Of a stretch of 64,000 nt of DNA, positions 26,126 to 33,833 are shown in pieces. The position numbers and the translations under genes were made by a program. This DNA comes from Chryseobacterium sp. OSA05B (lineage in GTDB: Bacteria > Bacteroidota > Bacteroidia > Flavobacteriales > Weeksellaceae). The number at the start of each line of letters is the position of its first letter. Position 1 is the first letter of the stretch. The DNA lies in the NCBI RefSeq assembly GCF_019970065.1, contig NZ_JAHXYH010000002.1, forward strand, positions 186,001 to 250,000, written 5' to 3'. Under the pieces are notes generated by a model, which did no database searches, had not been told where the DNA came from, and worked only from the letters and a program-made list of their open reading frames with translations.

Positions 26126-27643
26126 ATGAGAGATAAGTTTTTATCTTGGGGAATTGTATTAGTAACTGCTACATGGATCGTCGCATTACTGATCAGAGCG
26201 CATTATTGGATACCCATCCTGTTAACTGCCATCTATGCATTGGGTGTTTACAATGCTTACCAGTCGAAACACGCTATTTTGAGGAACTTCCCGGTCCTGG
26301 GATACTTCAGGTACTTTTTCGAAAGTATTTCACCCGAAATGCAGCAGTATTTCATCGAAAGGGAGACAGACGGGAAACCGTTTCCCAGAAACCAGCGTTC
26401 TGCAGTGTACAGACGTGCCAAAAACCTAAGCGATACAGTCGCTTTTGGAACACAGTTAGAAGTTAATCACAGAAAATATGAAGGGATCAAGCATTCCATC
26501 TATGCGAAATCTCCTGTAGAAGAGCTGCCGAGAGTTTGGGTAGGAGGAGAGCAGTGTACCCAGCCTTACCATGCTTCTCTGTTCAATATTTCGGCCATGA
26601 GTTTTGGGGCGTTGAGCGACAGAGCACAAATGTCTTTAAACAGAGGGGCTAAAAAAGGGAATTTCTACCATAACACAGGAGAAGGAGGGATTTCTCCTTA
26701 TCACATGGAAGGAGGGGATCTTTGCTGGCAGATCGGGACCGGATATTTCGGGTGTCGTGACGAAGAAGGGAAATTTAACCCGGAACTCTTTGAAAAATAC
26801 GCTACCCTTCCGAATGTAAAGATGATTGAAATTAAGCTGTCTCAAGGGGCAAAGCCGGGACATGGAGGTGTTCTTCCGGGTGTAAAGAATACACCGGAGA
26901 TTGCAAAGATCCGTCACGTCACCCCGGGAATGACTGTTATTTCACCACCATCCCACAGCTCATTTTCTGATGCTGCTGGTTTGCTGAGGTTTGTACAGCA
27001 CCTGAGAGAGCTCTCAGGAGGTAAGCCGGTGGGTTTCAAACTTTGTATCGGTGATACCAAAGAATTCGAGGATATCTGTGTGCAGATGAATGTTTTAAAA
27101 ATTTATCCTGATTTTATTACGATCGATGGAGCAGAAGGAGGAACAGGAGCAGCACCGCCGGAATTTTCGGATGGGGTAGGGATGCCTTTAGAACCTGCTT
27201 TGATTTTTGTGAACAGAACCCTGAATAATTACAATTTAAGAAGTAAGCTAAGAGTAATTGCCAGCGGAAAAGTATTAACAAGTTTAGATATTTTGAGAGC
27301 AGTAGCAATGGGCGCGGATATGTGTAACAACGCAAGAGGGTTTATGTTCTCGCTGGGTTGTATCCAGGCTTTAAGATGTAACAATAATAATTGTCCTACA
27401 GGAGTTGCCACTCAGGATAAAATGCTGGTGAAAGGGCTTGATGTTACTGATAAAAGTGAGAGAGTATACCATTTCCACAAAAATACTTTGCATACCTGCA
27501 ATGAGCTGATTGCGGCGGCCGGAAGAAGTTCTTATGAAGAAGTGGATGCTACTATGTTTATGAGAGGAGATGAGTTCGATCATCTGGCAGATCTTTACTT
27601 TCCTGATATTTTAGGAAATGTAAAGCAGAAAGCAAGATCTTAA
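26126..27643 (+). CDS. FMN-binding glutamate synthase family protein
   Basis: The 505-residue protein starts with two membrane segments (LSWGIVLVTATWIVALLI and the following IPILLTAIYALGV), then a glutamate synthase central-type domain: SFGALSDRAQMSLNRGAKKG, GEGGISPYH, KLSQGAKPGHGG, DGAEGGTGAAP for FMN binding, and CIQALRCNNNNCPTG, the cysteine cluster of the 3Fe-4S site. It lacks a glutaminase domain, so it is not a complete GltB. Its reaction is not known; it is anchored to the inner membrane. The gene ends at a two-way terminator. Confidence 0.9.
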   Translation: MRDKFLSWGIVLVTATWIVALLIRAHYWIPILLTAIYALGVYNAYQSKHAILRNFPVLGYFRYFFESISPEMQQYFIERETDGKPFPRNQRSAVYRRAKNLSDTVAFGTQLEVNHRKYEGIKHSIYAKSPVEELPRVWVGGEQCTQPYHASLFNISAMSFGALSDRAQMSLNRGAKKGNFYHNTGEGGISPYHMEGGDLCWQIGTGYFGCRDEEGKFNPELFEKYATLPNVKMIEIKLSQGAKPGHGGVLPGVKNTPEIAKIRHVTPGMTVISPPSHSSFSDAAGLLRFVQHLRELSGGKPVGFKLCIGDTKEFEDICVQMNVLKIYPDFITIDGAEGGTGAAPPEFSDGVGMPLEPALIFVNRTLNNYNLRSKLRVIASGKVLTSLDILRAVAMGADMCNNARGFMFSLGCIQALRCNNNNCPTGVATQDKMLVKGLDVTDKSERVYHFHKNTLHTCNELIAAAGRSSYEEVDATMFMRGDEFDHLADLYFPDILGNVKQKARS

Positions 27644-27660
27644 CAAAAGATAGAAAATAA

Positions 27661-27692
27661 AAAAAATCGCCCTCATCTGAGGGCGATTTTCT
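27661..27692. terminator. Bidirectional terminator between convergent genes
   Basis: AAAATCGCCCTCA pairs perfectly with TGAGGGCGATTTT around TC, with A runs before and T runs after, so it can end both the glutamate synthase homologue and the FKBP-like gene. Confidence 0.9.
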
Positions 27693-27709
27693 TATGTGTA
27701 GTTTTTAAT

Positions 27710-28459
27710 TTATTTCTCAGCATCGGGTCTGTCTGCTCTTCCATAAATCTGGAAGTTGAAGATGAAAGAGTAATTTCTTAAAGAAATAGTTCCTACATAA
27801 GGATAATGAGGATCTCTTGCAAATGCAGCTCTTGAAGGCACTAAGATAACTCCCTGAAGGTTATAAGGACTTCCACCCGAAAGATTATTGAATGCTTTGA
27901 ATTTCTGAATAGCCTCATTGAAGCCTTCAATTTCGTAATAACTTCTCTGCTGTGCTACCCCTGTTGTTGCAGCCGTACGAATACTCTTTTTAGCATAATA
28001 GAACGTCGGGTCAATCATTGGAAGACCGTTGTCATTGATGGTATTAACGAGTTTCAGGTTAGTAATAAAATTGACATTTCCATCAGTACCGGCTGCTAAA
28101 AGCCCATTAGCTCTTATCATCATGGTAAGAATATCGTCAGATTTAACGGTTTGAGCAACATCAGCGGCTGGCTGTGCACCTTCTCTCATAATGTAGATGG
28201 TTCCGGAAGGAAGCGTCTCATGAGGCAGATCAGATAATTTTTTTTCATTGTCATCACTGGCATCCGTTGCGCTGAAAGTTTTTATATTTCCCTGTGCATC
28301 CAGATAATTTTCGTTCATAAACTTCTTAATGGCCTGATCGTCATAATTGTTCTGAACGGCGATGTCTTCCGGTTCTTTATAAGTTTCAACTTCATCATCT
28401 TTCTTACATGCAGTAAAACACAGAGATCCCGCAAGGATATATAAAAATATTTTTTTCAT
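27710..28459 (-). CDS. FKBP-like peptidyl-prolyl isomerase lipoprotein
   Basis: The 249-residue protein begins with a lipoprotein signal (LAGSLCFTAC, Cys18). The C-terminal half has features of an FKBP domain: EGFNEAIQKFKAF, GVILVPSRAAFAR (the usual iPs-xAYG element) and the closing strand SFIFNFQIYGRA. This resembles the GldI-like isomerase lipoproteins of flavobacteria, which help fold exported proteins in the periplasm. The FKBP active-site residues are only partly conserved, so catalytic activity is uncertain. It converges on the FMN glutamate synthase homologue. Confidence 0.65.
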   Translation of the reverse strand: MKKIFLYILAGSLCFTACKKDDEVETYKEPEDIAVQNNYDDQAIKKFMNENYLDAQGNIKTFSATDASDDNEKKLSDLPHETLPSGTIYIMREGAQPAADVAQTVKSDDILTMMIRANGLLAAGTDGNVNFITNLKLVNTINDNGLPMIDPTFYYAKKSIRTAATTGVAQQRSYYEIEGFNEAIQKFKAFNNLSGGSPYNLQGVILVPSRAAFARDPHYPYVGTISLRNYSFIFNFQIYGRADRPDAEK

Positions 28460-28514
28460 TTCAAAAAACTTTAATTACTTTACAAATAATATAACGGCAA
28501 AAGTATAAAAAATT

Positions 28515-28967
28515 ATGAGAATAGATAAATTTTTATGGTGCATTCGTTTTTATAAGACGAGAAGTATTGCAACAGAGGAAATTAAAAAGAACAGAGTTTC
28601 ACTAGGAACGTCTGCCGTAAAGTCGTCTAAGGAGGTAAAAGAAGGAGATGTTATCAAGATCCGTAAAAATCAGATCGATTATAAAATAAAGGTCATCCAG
28701 ATTCCAAAAAGCAGGCTGGGAGCAAAGCTGGTGCCCCTTCATATACAGGATGTGACGGATAAGGAGCAGTATGAATTATTAAAACTCCGCAAAATGTCTC
28801 AGGACTATTACAGAAATAAAGGCGAAGGAAGACCTACCAAAAGAGACCGAAGAGATATGGATGAGTATATAGGAAATGATATAGCCTCAGACTTTACAGA
28901 CTGGGATGATTTTTTTGGTGAAACAGCAGGCGGTACCGAAGATGAGAGTGCCGAAAACGAAAGTTAA
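28515..28967 (+). CDS. S4-domain RNA-binding protein (Hsp15-like)
   Basis: The 150-residue protein starts directly with an S4 domain (residues 1-60): MRIDKFLWCIRFYKTRSIA, then KNRVSLGT and GDVIKIRK. This is the pattern of Hsp15, which binds stalled 50S subunits and recycles them. The basic tail RNKGEGRPTKRDRRDMDEY is typical of the family, and an acidic extension of about 25 residues (DFTDWDDFFGE and on) follows. It is convergent with aroK and shares a terminator. Confidence 0.85.
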   Translation: MRIDKFLWCIRFYKTRSIATEEIKKNRVSLGTSAVKSSKEVKEGDVIKIRKNQIDYKIKVIQIPKSRLGAKLVPLHIQDVTDKEQYELLKLRKMSQDYYRNKGEGRPTKRDRRDMDEYIGNDIASDFTDWDDFFGETAGGTEDESAENES

Positions 28968-28971
28968 AATA

Positions 28972-28995
28972 AAAAGCTCTAGAGATAGAGCTTTT
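28972..28995. terminator. Shared terminator of the S4 protein gene and aroK
   Basis: AAAAGCTCT pairs with AGAGCTTTT around a 6-base loop. It overlaps the last codons of aroK and can serve both strands. Confidence 0.75.
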
Positions 28996-29494
28996 CTATT
29001 ATTTCTTTCACAATGTCTTCAGGATCTCTGGCATCGGTATTGACGCTGAACTGTGCTTTGCTGTAAAATGCATTTCGCTCAAATAAATGCTTGGCAATAA
29101 ACTCAGGCAGATCTTCGTCAGAAATGTTGGCAATTAGGGGTCTTTTCTCTTTCTGTTTAGTAAGCCTTTCATATAGAGTACCCACAGACGCTCTCAAAAA
29201 AATACTTTTGGAGCTATGGTTGATAATTTCCATATTATTGTAGTAAACCGGCGTTCCTCCTCCCAGGCTTAAAACCAGATTTTCTTCCGATGCGAGAATC
29301 TCTTCCAATGCCTCTCTTTCCAGCTTTCTAAAGTAGATCTCGCCCTTTTTTTCGAAAATCTCAGGAATGGTTAATTTATTTCTCCTGGAAATCTCTTTAT
29401 CGAGGTCAATTAGTCTAAAATTTATTTTGTCGCTTAATATTTTGGAAATGTGAGATTTGCCACATCCCATGTATCCGATGAGTGAAATAACCAT
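28979..29494 (-). CDS. aroK: Shikimate kinase
   Basis: AroK phosphorylates shikimate to shikimate-3-phosphate in aromatic amino-acid synthesis. The 171-residue protein has the P-loop GYMGCGKS at residues 7-14, the shikimate-binding LIDLDKEI, the FRKLEREAL segment and the substrate GGGTP loop (LVLSLGGGTPVYY), plus the lid KEKRPLI. Length and all motifs are normal. The gene is convergent with the S4-domain gene. Confidence 0.95.
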   Translation of the reverse strand: MVISLIGYMGCGKSHISKILSDKINFRLIDLDKEISRRNKLTIPEIFEKKGEIYFRKLEREALEEILASEENLVLSLGGGTPVYYNNMEIINHSSKSIFLRASVGTLYERLTKQKEKRPLIANISDEDLPEFIAKHLFERNAFYSKAQFSVNTDARDPEDIVKEIIEKLYL

Positions 29495-29526
29495 GAATTT
29501 TTTTTAAACAAATTTGCAAAAAAGTT

Positions 29527-29555
29527 TTGAGATAACGAAAAAACTCATATCTTTG
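29527..29555 (+). promoter_or_regulatory. Promoter of the tRNA-Lys/Leu/Lys unit
   Basis: TTG (29527-29529), 18 bases and TATCTTTG (29548-29555) match the Bacteroidota promoter, about 54 bases before the first tRNA. Confidence 0.75.
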
Positions 29556-29608
29556 CACCACTGAAAACGAGGGACATTATTCAAATGCAAATCGTTAATA
29601 AAGTGACC

Positions 29609-29681
29609 GACTCGGTAGCTCAGCTGGTAGAGCAATACACTTTTAATGTATGGGTCCTGGGTTCGAATCCCAGCCGGGTCA
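29609..29681 (+). tRNA. tRNA-Lys (UUU), copy 1
   Basis: The acceptor arms GACTCGG / CCGGGTC pair over 7 bases. The anticodon stem ATACA / TGTAT encloses the loop CTTTTAA, giving anticodon UUU. T-arm GGTTCGAATCC is present. The 3' CCA is not encoded. All three Lys copies are identical over the tRNA. Confidence 0.97.
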
Positions 29682-29719
29682 CAAGCGAAAAAGATTACTG
29701 GATTTTTGTAATTTTTGAA

Positions 29720-29802
29720 GCCTGCGTGGTGAAATTGGTAGACACGCCATCTTGAGGGGGTGGTTTCCTAAGGATGTGCTGGTTCGAGTCCAGTCGCAGG
29801 CA
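29720..29802 (+). tRNA. tRNA-Leu (GAG)
   Basis: Acceptor arms GCCTGCG / CGCAGGC pair fully. The anticodon loop CTTGAGG gives GAG. A long variable arm marks it as class II, and the T-arm is GGTTCGAGTCC. It lies between tRNA-Lys copies 1 and 2. Confidence 0.95.
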
Positions 29803-29857
29803 CTGCAACGAAAATTTAATAATTATTAATGAATTGATTTCATTTTTAATTGTGGCC

Positions 29858-29930
29858 GACTCGGTAGCTCAGCTGGTAGAGCAATACACTTTTAATGTAT
29901 GGGTCCTGGGTTCGAATCCCAGCCGGGTCA
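29858..29930 (+). tRNA. tRNA-Lys (UUU), copy 2
   Basis: It is identical to copy 1 over the tRNA. Downstream is a terminator. The following 60 bases are nearly identical to those after copy 3. Confidence 0.97.
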
Positions 29931-29984
29931 CAAGTTTACTGAAAAGTAAATTTTTTTCATATTAATATTTTGTGATTTGGTGTT

Positions 29985-30017
29985 TCAAAGGTCTCCACAA
30001 GAGACCTTTGATTTTTA
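29985..30017 (+). terminator. Terminator after tRNA-Lys copy 2
   Basis: TCAAAGGTCTC pairs with GAGACCTTTGA around CACAA, followed by TTTTTAT. Confidence 0.85.
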
Positions 30018-30040
30018 TAAAAAAAAACTTATATTAACTA

Positions 30041-30071
30041 TTGCAGGGGTAAGAAAAAAGATATATCTTTG
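30041..30071 (+). promoter_or_regulatory. Promoter of tRNA-Lys copy 3
   Basis: TTG, 20 bases and TATCTTTG at 30064-30071 form a promoter like that of copy 1. Confidence 0.7.
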
Positions 30072-30123
30072 CACCTCCTAAAACGAAGGTTATTATTCAA
30101 ATGCAGTCGTTGATAAAGTGACC

Positions 30124-30196
30124 GACTCGGTAGCTCAGCTGGTAGAGCAATACACTTTTAATGTATGGGTCCTGGGTTCGAATCCCAGCCGGGTCA
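30124..30196 (+). tRNA. tRNA-Lys (UUU), copy 3
   Basis: It is identical to copies 1 and 2. Its upstream flank resembles that of copy 1, and its downstream flank that of copy 2. Confidence 0.97.
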
Positions 30197-30250
30197 CAAG
30201 TTTACTGAAAAGTAAATTTTTTTCATATTAATATTTTGTGATTTGGTGTA

Positions 30251-30284
30251 TCAAAGGTTTCCTCAAGAGACCTTTGATTTTTTT
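30251..30284 (+). terminator. Terminator after tRNA-Lys copy 3
   Basis: TCAAAGGTTTC pairs with GAGACCTTTGA (one G-T pair), followed by seven T. It is a close copy of the 29985 terminator. Confidence 0.8.
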
Positions 30285-30305
30285 ATATACTATACCCGAA
30301 AAAGA

Positions 30306-30340
30306 AAAAGCTCTGATTATATTGATCAGAGCTTTTCTTT
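30306..30340. terminator. Terminator of panC
   Basis: AAAAGCTCTGAT pairs with ATCAGAGCTTTT. The minus strand continues with T-rich sequence, so it can end panC; the plus side also has a T run. Confidence 0.8.
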
Positions 30341-30383
30341 ATAAAAAGTACGCGAGGTATTTTTGTTGAATGCGTGTTTAATA

Positions 30384-31232
30384 TTAATCGAGGTGCATAT
30401 TGTCTATCAATCGGATGCCATCTACTACAACCACGATGAATGCACGGTATTTTCTGTCTTTGTAGAAAAAATCGGTTTCTTTAAGGGTATCTTCATCAGC
30501 GATCAGAAAGTACTCCAGTTTCATTCCATGTTCTTGATCGAAGATATCGGCAACTCTTTCTTTTATTTCAGGAATGGTAACGGTACGGAACCAATCGTTT
30601 ACTTTAATTAAAGTCTGGTAAATCACCTTTGATGCTTCTTTTCGGTCTTCATGAAGCCTCTGGTTCCTTGAGCTCAACGCAAGGCCGTTTTCTGCTCTGT
30701 AAATGGAAACACCTGTTACTTTTACCGGAAGCTGCTTCTTTTCTACCATTTTCTTGATAATGGCAAGTTGCTGAAAATCCTTTTCCCCGAAGTAGGCGTT
30801 GTCCGGTTTGATCTGTCTGAAAAGCTCTTCTACGACGGTTCCTACACCGTCAAAGTGTCCCGGTCTTGATTTTCCCTCCATTTCATTTTCCAGTCCATCA
30901 AAATCATAATGCTGGCTTTCTGTTTTTTCCGGATAGATATCGGCTACCTCGGGAATGTAGACAGCATCCACCAGTCCTGAGTTTTTGAGGATCAGAATGT
31001 CTCTGTTGATATCTCTCGGATACTTTTCAAGGTCTTCCGGATTATTGAATTGGGTTGGGTTTACAAAAATTGAAGAAATTACGAGGTCATTATCTTTTCT
31101 GGCTTCTTCATACAGGGAAAGATGGCCGTTATGGAGTGCACCCATAGTAGGGGCAAAGCCTATCTTTTTCCCCATTTCTTTCTGTCTCTCAATGAAATCC
31201 TGAAGGGTTTTCTTGTTCTTTATAACTTCCAT
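30384..31232 (-). CDS. panC: Pantothenate synthetase
   Basis: PanC joins pantoate and beta-alanine with ATP to make pantothenate for CoA synthesis. The 282-residue protein has the nucleotidyl-transferase motif APTMGALHNGH (residues 27-37), the stretch FVNPTQFN, the pantoate-binding KSRPGHFDGV, GEKDFQQ, and the KMSKS-like region ALSSRNQRL. Length is normal. In flavobacteria it is commonly next to a glycogen-synthase-like gene, as here, in divergent orientation. Confidence 0.95.
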   Translation of the reverse strand: MEVIKNKKTLQDFIERQKEMGKKIGFAPTMGALHNGHLSLYEEARKDNDLVISSIFVNPTQFNNPEDLEKYPRDINRDILILKNSGLVDAVYIPEVADIYPEKTESQHYDFDGLENEMEGKSRPGHFDGVGTVVEELFRQIKPDNAYFGEKDFQQLAIIKKMVEKKQLPVKVTGVSIYRAENGLALSSRNQRLHEDRKEASKVIYQTLIKVNDWFRTVTIPEIKERVADIFDQEHGMKLEYFLIADEDTLKETDFFYKDRKYRAFIVVVVDGIRLIDNMHLD

Positions 31233-31356
31233 AGTTTATTTTAATACTAATTCAAAAATACTAAAAATATCACATAATTATATGAGTTTTTAATAATTTG
31301 GAAATAGGAATTATCGTAAAATAATGTTAATTAAAATAATGTTGGATGTTTTTTTG

Positions 31357-31364
31357 TAATTTTG
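31357..31364 (+). promoter_or_regulatory. -7 box for the glgA-like / DUF4270 / glmS operon
   Basis: TAATTTTG followed by CA matches TAnnTTTG and lies 39 bases before the ATG at 31404. A -33 TTG at the right spacing is not evident. Confidence 0.5.
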
Positions 31365-31403
31365 CACATTAAAGCATTTTTACAAAAATATAGATAGAAA
31401 TTT

Positions 31404-32174
31404 ATGCCGAATCAAAAAATACTGTACATTACTACAGAGATGTATCCATATCAGGAAGATACGAATATGGCTGCAGTGGTAAACAAAATGGCACTTAAGA
31501 TGCACAATGAAGGCAATGATGTAAGAGTTTTTATGCCAAGATTTGGACAAATAAGTGAAAGAAAATTCCAACTTCATGAGGTGATCCGTCTTTCGGGAAT
31601 GAACATTATCATCAATGACCTGGACCAGCCTTTGATTATTAAAGTAGCGTCTCTTCCGGGGGAAAGACTTCAGGTTTACTTTATTGACAACGAAGAATAC
31701 TTCAAAAGAAAACAATACTACGTTGATGACGAAGGAAATCCTTTTGATGATAACGACGAAAGAGCGATTTTCTTTGCAAGAGGTGTTATCGAGACCATCA
31801 AAAAGCTGAACTGGGTTCCGGATGTGATCCACCTGAACGGATGGATGTCTTCTTTCGTTCCAATTTACCTTAAAACCTATTACGAATCTGATACTTATTT
31901 CAAAGACGCCAAAATCGTTCTTTCTTTATACAATGAGAAAGACGCTGATCTTGATAAAAATATCGCTGAGAAACTGGCATTCGATAATATTTCCGGATTA
32001 AAAGCGTTAGATAATCCGACAATCAAGAATTTTGTTATCGAGAGTATGAATTACGTGGACATGGTGGTGAAAGGAGATGAGTTTTTAGATGAGGACCTTG
32101 ACAAAGGTTTCAATGAAACAGCGGCTCCAAAATCAGAATACGTAGACGTAGATTCTATAAATCAAATTTACTAA
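31404..32174 (+). CDS. Glycogen/starch-synthase-like protein, catalytic N-domain only
   Basis: The 256-residue protein matches the N-terminal GT5 half of glycogen synthase: ILYITTEMYPYQ at residues 6-17 (KTGGL motif absent), the VPDVIHLNGWMSSFVPIYLK element and FARGVIETIKKL. A full GlgA has about 480 residues and a second Rossmann domain that binds ADP-glucose, and this is absent. Such half-length proteins are a regular feature in flavobacteria, always near panC and DUF4270/glmS, so this is not a broken gene. Catalysis as a glucan synthase is unlikely; the role is unknown. It is the first gene of an operon with glmS. Confidence 0.75.
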   Translation: MPNQKILYITTEMYPYQEDTNMAAVVNKMALKMHNEGNDVRVFMPRFGQISERKFQLHEVIRLSGMNIIINDLDQPLIIKVASLPGERLQVYFIDNEEYFKRKQYYVDDEGNPFDDNDERAIFFARGVIETIKKLNWVPDVIHLNGWMSSFVPIYLKTYYESDTYFKDAKIVLSLYNEKDADLDKNIAEKLAFDNISGLKALDNPTIKNFVIESMNYVDMVVKGDEFLDEDLDKGFNETAAPKSEYVDVDSINQIY

Positions 32175-32187
32175 AAACACTTTTTTA

Positions 32188-33816
32188 ATGACTCATACTG
32201 TTAAAAGGACTTTTGCCATGCTTTTTGTGGCCGTTTTCGGAAGTGCTCTTCTTTATAACTGCGAACCGGAAGCGGATTCGCTGGGTGAGCAGCTGTTTAT
32301 CAATGATGGTGCAGAAGGCAATATGACTTCCTATGATCTTGTTGCTTATAATATTAATAATAAAGATTCAATACGAAGTGATGCAAGCAGGTTGGTAAGT
32401 CTGATCAATACATCAGGTATTTCTTCCGCTACGGCAGTTCTCGGAGCGTTTTCCGAAGAGCAGTTCGGAATGCAGAAAGCATCATTTCTTACTCAGCTGA
32501 GAATGTCCAGCGATAATTTCGATTTTGGAAAAAACCCAAAGGTAGACTCTGTAGTATTGGTAATGAAGCCAAAAGCTGTAACCGATTCTGTGAAAACTTC
32601 AGGGGCTAAAGACGAGAGTATATTGATCGGAACCGTAGCTACACCTGTTTCTACAGAAGTTAAAACTTACCCTGTTGATTATAGAGTAAAATATGGTAAA
32701 ACTAAACTGGGTGCGGGCGGAACTAATACTCTGCTTCATATCAATGTAGATGAAATTACCACTTATCTCGATGGTAATGATAACAATTTCAAATATTCTA
32801 ATGTAACTGCAGGTACAGGGGCAGCGCTTGGTTCTGCTGTATTTGATGGAAATGTAAAAGCAGTTACGATCACCAAGAAGTCTGACAACTCTACTTTGTT
32901 TGCAGCAGATGCCGGATTCAGAATTCGTTTGAACAACGATTTCTTCCAGACTAAAATTCTTGATAAAAGCGGTAAGCCTGAACTTCAGGATGCAGCTAAT
33001 TTTACCAGACACTTCAAAGGAATCAGACTTTCTGTGGATGAAACTGATGGATATCTGCTACAGTTCTCTCCGGATGATTTGGAAGTGATCATGTACTACA
33101 CCAACGAGAAAAATGATAATGGTACAATAACAAGACCACAGTCTTCATTCAAATTATTGATGAAAGGAGGTCTGGGTAATGCTCGTATAGGTCAGTATAC
33201 GTATAACAGAACAAACTCTCAATGGGGAGATGCAATAGCATCAATCAACGAAGCCGAAGGAAATGAAAGACTTTATCTACAGGGAATGGGAGGACCTTCT
33301 ATAGCAGTGAAAATTCCGGAAAGTACGATCAATAGTCTTATGGCAATGTATAATGATAAAAAGGCGGCTATCGTAAGTGCTAAAATCAGAATCTATACGG
33401 ATGATTTGGCATGGAAAAATAATTTCAGAAGAAAACAGGAGAATCTTACCATTAGTCCTATAGATCCTGGGACCCCGGTGCTTACTTCGTCAGCCTTCTT
33501 AGCCGATATTACTGCCGGTTTTGATTGGTTAAAGTGCTATGATCTTGATAAAAACCCTTCTTATTATGAGTTCACGGTAACAAAAACAGTGAAAGATATT
33601 ATTGAAGGAGACCCAAAAAATAATGGAGTTCGTGCTGTCAATAAGATGCTGCTTATCAATATGGGTGAGTTTACACCGACAACGGCAAATACGTTTGGCG
33701 GATTCAAATTTACATCCAGAGCATTTGAAACAGAAAGAGCCGTTTTTGTGGGTTCAAAAGATAAAAATAACAAACACAGAATGCAGTTAAATGTCACTTA
33801 CGGGACAAAAAAATAA
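32188..33816 (+). CDS. DUF4270 lipoprotein
   Basis: The 542-residue protein has a lipoprotein signal ending in ALLYNC (Cys25) and a beta-rich body with the DUF4270 hallmarks: DSLGEQLF near the mature N-terminus, PKVDSVVLVMKP, and a closing region RGVRAVNK-like. It is anchored in a membrane, probably the outer one. The function is unknown. It lies 13 bases after the glycogen-synthase-like gene and 17 before glmS, which suggests a shared transcript. Confidence 0.85.
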   Translation: MTHTVKRTFAMLFVAVFGSALLYNCEPEADSLGEQLFINDGAEGNMTSYDLVAYNINNKDSIRSDASRLVSLINTSGISSATAVLGAFSEEQFGMQKASFLTQLRMSSDNFDFGKNPKVDSVVLVMKPKAVTDSVKTSGAKDESILIGTVATPVSTEVKTYPVDYRVKYGKTKLGAGGTNTLLHINVDEITTYLDGNDNNFKYSNVTAGTGAALGSAVFDGNVKAVTITKKSDNSTLFAADAGFRIRLNNDFFQTKILDKSGKPELQDAANFTRHFKGIRLSVDETDGYLLQFSPDDLEVIMYYTNEKNDNGTITRPQSSFKLLMKGGLGNARIGQYTYNRTNSQWGDAIASINEAEGNERLYLQGMGGPSIAVKIPESTINSLMAMYNDKKAAIVSAKIRIYTDDLAWKNNFRRKQENLTISPIDPGTPVLTSSAFLADITAGFDWLKCYDLDKNPSYYEFTVTKTVKDIIEGDPKNNGVRAVNKMLLINMGEFTPTTANTFGGFKFTSRAFETERAVFVGSKDKNNKHRMQLNVTYGTKK

Positions 33817-33833
33817 AAAACACTAGAAAAAAT

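Noticed and set aside
29609..30285. Regularly repeated sequence that could suggest a CRISPR array
   Set aside because: The repeats are tRNA-Lys genes with promoters and terminators; spacing and size do not fit CRISPR.
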